A stretch of 64,000 nt of DNA, taken from positions 13,683,001 through 13,747,000 of the forward strand of contig NC_092575.1 in the NCBI RefSeq assembly GCF_037975245.1, read 5' to 3'. Both the position numbers and the translations under genes were made by a program. This document shows, piece by piece, positions 61,101 through 64,000 of this stretch. The number at the start of each line of letters is the position of its first letter. Position 1 is the stretch's first letter. Source of the stretch: Apostichopus japonicus. Lineage: Eukaryota > Echinodermata > Holothuroidea > Aspidochirotida > Stichopodidae. The notes beneath the pieces are model-generated. The model ran no database searches, was not told the DNA's origin, and worked only from the letters and a program-made list of their open reading frames with translations.

Positions 61101-62980
61101 TTTCATAGCTTATGCAGTTGCTTTGATAAGTTACGATCTTTGGTGGTCTCTGCATTAATAACATGAGTGCAAACACACGCACACATCGACATGCTAATAA
61201 TTAATATTTTCTGTAAGATGGGTACTTGCACTAAATCTGCGATAAGGACTGCGCATGCGTTACGATACAATCCTTTTTACCCCGTCACATGTGTTACGCG
61301 TATGTGGTATATAGTTTTGTTAGGGACGGTGAATGACAAACCGCAAGATGCATTAATTTCCAGTATAACTCTAGACTAAAAAGAAACTCATAAAATATTC
61401 TGTATCTTTCACATTCGCTTCGCTGAAATGTCGACGCTGACTCCACGTGGACACGGATGTCAAATTCCGTTGTCATAGTATCGCAGCCTTTCCGCGCTCT
61501 AATAACCATCCCGGGATGGTTTGTGCACGGCTCAATGACAGCTGGAAGGCCGAAGCGCCGTGTATTGTATATACATCTAGGTGAGATTTCACCTTTACGC
61601 ATTATAACTTAGGTGTATAGGATATGATAATTCACACACGAGGTAGCCCCTGGAACTGTTAACATATATGCACGTTAAAAATGAATACATTTGACTATAG
61701 AATATGAATATAATGGGTATGACCCTGCTCGTTGTCCTTGAGGGGGGGGGGGGGATGGTCGGTATTACAACAAAAAAACAAAAGAAAAAACAATAGGGAG
61801 ACTGGCAACGGCTGAAAAAAAGTTGAGAAATTAAAATACAAGGGAGCAAGGATTTCTATGACTGGCGTGGATATGAGTGATCTGATAAAGAAAGGGATAC
61901 GACGTCTAAAATAGCAGGGTCGTTTTCTCAAAAAACATTGTCATAGCGGTTTTGTCAAGGGTTGAGCGTGTACCTGGGAAGAGGGGGGGGGGGGGGGGGG
62001 AGAGGAGGAGCATCATAAAGAACAATATTAGTGCTAATGTATACGTGGTGATTATCAGGACTGTTCGAAGGGCTTACTGGTGGTATTCGAAGAATATTGC
62101 ATATGTTCTCATAGAGCAATATACAAATAATAAATGGTTATGAGTGCAATAGTGCAAATATTTCATGAGTTGAAAGATGGAATGTTCCATTCAACGAGGT
62201 GCAGCCGAGTTGAATGGAACAAATTACATCTTTCAAACGAATGAAATATTTGCACTATTGCACGAATGGAAACCATTCATTATTTGTTTTATACAACACC
62301 TTCAAATTTGGATATAATTGGATGTAAAATGCACTCATGCAACAGATTGGTTTGAACAGACAGGTTTCTCTGCTCTCTTAACATTGAAAAAAGTGCTATC
62401 AAAAAAGTATAACACATGGTTCTATTTCATAGAGTGCAATAGAGCGGATTTTGCATGCAATCGACGAGCAATTGACCAATCAAATGGCCGGAATATAATT
62501 AGGTGTTGTATAATATTCGTTATGCCACAGTATCATCCAAGCTTCAACTGACATCTCATAATAACTTCATTCCCACATACACATTCCTTTATATTAAATC
62601 TTCGAAGTGTGAAGTTTAAATATTTTTCACCAAAGACAAAAAAAAAGTCAATTGCTTACAACATATCTACCAAGGAGTGTCATTTAGCCTCTGAAGAAGA
62701 TCCTGCTAGGATCGAAACGTCAGGCCAACCTACTTTTATACACATTCTCCTACATAGGCTATCTAGTGGATAAGCAGTTTACTAACAGTTTTATTTTATT
62801 TTGATCATCAAAAAACATGAGGCAATAAAGACCATCATTGGCTCACCTGTTTCCGCAAGTAACAATAAGTAAAATAGACTCTGCTGTCGTCATCTGTGTG
62901 TTTATAAGACCATCTCAAGTTGTACGAGTTACGATGATGACTGATATTTGTACTGAAAATTTCTGGTGCCGTAGGTAAAC
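51214..62980 (-). CDS. Fibronectin type III protein with GPI-like tail, 3' part of gene
   Basis: Five minus-strand exons, 62980-62847, 56607-56400, 54357-54313, 53884-53765 and 51323-51214, join in consistent phase (0, 1, 1, 1) into about 205 codons ending in TAG. The first two make one FN3 domain: a start LPTAPEIF, a B-strand NLRW, a C' region with Y-x-Y, and the F-G part YLLELYAVNQYGKG. The domain begins at a phase-1 intron, as is usual for FN3 modules. Exons 3-4 add a linker with a W-Q-Y-D-I-D-Y-A-C block of unknown kind. The last exon ends in a hydrophobic stretch (VVTFMSLLVVCASVI) followed by only DLHG, resembling a GPI-anchor signal with a possible small-residue site at GG. Known GPI-linked FN3 proteins are adhesion molecules; the exact family is not recognised. 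Exons 1-2 are strong, 3-5 are weaker. Confidence 0.68.
51573..51612. repeat. 12-bp tandem repeat (ttttcaatttca)n
   Basis: About three copies of ttttcaatttca in a row. Confidence 0.8.
51959..53455. mobile_element. hAT-like element, 1.5 kb, with triplicated core
   Basis: Ends CATGGGCGGGATT and, reversed, CAGGGGCGGGATT are inverted repeats with one difference. The perfect 8-bp duplication gccccaat flanks it (51951-51958 and 53456-53463). Its right half holds three divergent ~190-bp units (about 52855-53040, 53045-53235 and 53240-53410), each with the GC-rich hairpin module and, in the first two, 'agttgtacatcaccat'. No transposase is seen. It lies in the last intron of the FN3 gene. Confidence 0.9.
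53885..56128. other. FN3 gene introns
   Basis: Apart from the exon at 54313-54357, this is intron. It includes C and G homopolymers near 54040, 54610, 55010 and 55840 and a (TA)n run at 55061-55131. No bounded transposon was found. Confidence 0.45.
55061..55131. repeat. (TA)n microsatellite
   Basis: About 70 bp of uninterrupted TA dinucleotides. A second, interrupted TA run lies at about 63762-63812. Confidence 0.95.
56129..56338 (-). pseudogene. Partial tandem copies of the FN3 exon
   Basis: The block 56251-56338 repeats the 3' part of the exon at 56400-56607: minus-strand YAVNQY..GKGDIAKHTFKTAE followed by the same GTAGG donor. It lacks the 5' half of the exon and a good acceptor in frame. 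A third, more diverged stretch near 56129-56203 reads DEYLLEMY... with the same ctccaagaggta core. These are best read as incomplete exon duplications, though alternative exons are not excluded. Confidence 0.6.
57125..57495. mobile_element. hAT MITE, 371 bp, intact
   Basis: Ends CAAGGGCGTAGGAA and, reversed, CAGTGGCGTAGGAA. The perfect 8-bp duplication gtgacatt flanks it (57117-57124 and 57496-57503). Poly-G/poly-C blocks lie near both ends. The element at 59717-60963 is the same family, and 6274-6595 is a fragment. It lies in FN3 gene intron sequence. Confidence 0.93.
57504..59708. other. FN3 gene intron, unremarkable
   Basis: AT-rich intron between FN3 exons at 56607 and 62847. Trinucleotide (atc)n occurs near 59372-59384. 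Nothing else recognised. Confidence 0.45.
59717..60963. mobile_element. hAT MITE interrupted by another hAT-like element
   Basis: The ends match the 57125 family; the perfect 8-bp duplication caatgcta flanks it (59709-59716 and 60964-60971). Subtracting the nested element 60022-60887 and one copy of its target site leaves about 373 bp, matching the 371-bp intact relative. Confidence 0.92.
60022..60887. mobile_element. hAT-like element nested in the 59717 MITE
   Basis: Ends CATAGACGTACGAGG and, reversed, CATAGGCGTATGGGA are imperfect inverted repeats related to element C (7100-8194). Flanks cttagacc (60014-60021) and ctaagacc (60888-60895) are an 8-bp duplication with one difference. It contains 'aaattcgggca' words as in element C and the hairpin module at about 60770-60825. 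Confidence 0.82.
60972..62123. other. FN3 gene intron with G homopolymers
   Basis: Intron sequence; G runs at about 61742-61754 and 61983-62000. No coding support for the open frames here. Confidence 0.45.
62124..62513. repeat. Foldback repeat
   Basis: Arms from 62124 (caaataataaatgg) and to 62287 (ccattcattatttg) are complementary over some 75 bp with scattered mismatches, around a centre near 62196-62210. Immediately after, a second pair TATACAACACCT (about 62291) and AGGTGTTGTATA (to about 62512) brackets 220 bp. It may be one composite foldback MITE or two adjacent ones; no target duplication was fixed. Confidence 0.6.
62685..62753 (+). repeat. Structured repeat tail, copy 2
   Basis: Same hairpin block as 49547-49611. 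The outer stem reads CTGA/TCAG here and TTGA/TCAA there, so both sides changed together. Confidence 0.55.
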
Positions 62981-64000
62981 CTGAAAATATATTTATGAAA
63001 AAGAGGTCGACAAATGTTTCCCAAAAATACATAAAAAGGATCAAAACCGAATCTTCGTATCCTTTTTATGGGTTTTAAATGGAATACATATACAGCTAGA
63101 GCATTCATCTGTTTTCGTGCATTACTAAATTTTATGCGAAATACTGTGGACGTGATGTACGTATTAGTAATTCACGCCATATATAGCGGAGAGGGAGAGG
63201 TGGGGATTTGTGTGCAATCTTTAATCGTAATCGAAATGTTATGGTACAATTTGTAAGCAGAACATGCACTCAGTTCCTCAGCCTATTGCAGGAGTTCTCT
63301 GCAGTCATGCTGCACCATGGGTCAAGGAGTTTGAGCAATGAAAGGGCCAAAAAGAACAAACAATCTCACTAAACTTAAATGATGTAGGATAGTCCTATGG
63401 GGGGGGGGGGGGGGGGTTAAGCTTATGGTCCTATAGGTCCACATACCCGAATAGTACACGATTGTGGGCCTTTCATGCCCTCCTGGGCCAAATTGAAATC
63501 TTCACATGCCAGATTTGTTCCGCAGGTCGTGTAAAGAGCAAAGGCCTGTTTTATTTTTATTCAAAGTGTATTATAAAGTGATAAGGGAGGGGGATTGGAC
63601 GAGGGATGATGGGTAGTATACCTAGTGCTGAAAGCATGTCTGTCTTGTTGAGTGCTTTTTAAGCCCACCCCCCCCCCACACCCCAACCCAATTCTTAGCA
63701 GTCAGCTGCCACTGTGTATACTCATACTCCGTAATGAGACAACAATTCAACTTTAATATCAGTATATATATATATATATATATATATACCTATACATATA
63801 TATATATATATATGCTAATCTCTTATTCTATTTAGCAATCCCACAAACTGGAATCTAATTGCATCAAACTTCAGCCATCTGGAATGGATTTATATTTTCC
63901 CTAAAATCTTGATCTTCTTCAACCGAGTCCCCGACTGAGCTTAGCTTGAGATGATGACTGACGCGTAAAATCAGCTCAAACTGGTCAAATCCCTGCAAGT
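62981..64000. other. FN3 gene intron and window edge
   Basis: Contains a G homopolymer near 63400-63415, a C run near 63667 and an interrupted (TA)n block at 63762-63812. At the edge, minus strand from 63993 follows an AG and is open for about 42 codons, but nothing links it to the FN3 exons. Confidence 0.4.

Noticed and set aside
63855-63993. 42-codon minus-strand open stretch after an AG at the window edge
   Set aside because: It cannot be linked in phase to the FN3 exons and has no donor before its stop; the sequence may be a repeat tail.

Overview
The window looks like animal nuclear DNA, probably from a marine invertebrate deuterostome and most likely an echinoderm. The evidence is short exons with GT-AG introns, orthologs of vertebrate mitochondrial genes, very AT-rich spacers, many long poly-G/poly-C runs and dense small DNA transposons. 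The phylum is inferred from general sequence character, not proven.

Four protein genes can be supported. MUL1 (12653-15408, +, 3 coding exons) is a mitochondrial outer-membrane RING ubiquitin ligase. TRIAP1 (23659-22749, -, 2 exons) is a twin-CX9C intermembrane-space protein. GATC (24142-43515, +, 5 exons) is the small subunit of the mitochondrial Gln-tRNA amidotransferase. TRIAP1 and GATC are head to head with 482 bp between start codons, as in vertebrates, so they probably share a promoter. The fourth gene (62980-51214, -) is the 3' part of a fibronectin type III protein. Its five exons join in phase and end in a hydrophobic tail that looks like a GPI-anchor signal; its 5' end lies beyond the window.

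The rest is largely transposon. At 6243-9103 four hAT-type elements are nested one inside another, most with clean 8-bp target duplications. GATC intron 1 holds a Ty3/gypsy retrotransposon in antisense (24440-33428). Its 5' LTR was later split by a 3.85-kb element with ~740-bp terminal inverted repeats (29559-33410), which itself carries a small TTAA-flanked element (31073-31711). More hAT-like elements lie at 17840, 51959, 57125 and 59717 (with another nested at 60022), and a probable one at 44969. A TTAA-flanked family has copies at 8342, 19560 and 35710. Two tRNA-derived SINEs lie near 20620 and 35350. Several hAT-like families with different ends share one GC-rich internal hairpin module.

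Layout: 1-6.2 kb, spacer with weak candidate exons; 6.2-9.1 kb, transposon nest; 9.1-12.6 kb, MUL1 upstream region; 12.6-15.4 kb, MUL1; 15.4-22.7 kb, spacer with a hAT MITE, a TTAA element and a SINE; 22.7-43.5 kb, TRIAP1/GATC; 43.5-51 kb, a transposon and minisatellites; 51-63 kb, the FN3 gene with transposon-filled introns. No rRNA, canonical tRNA gene or CRISPR array was seen.
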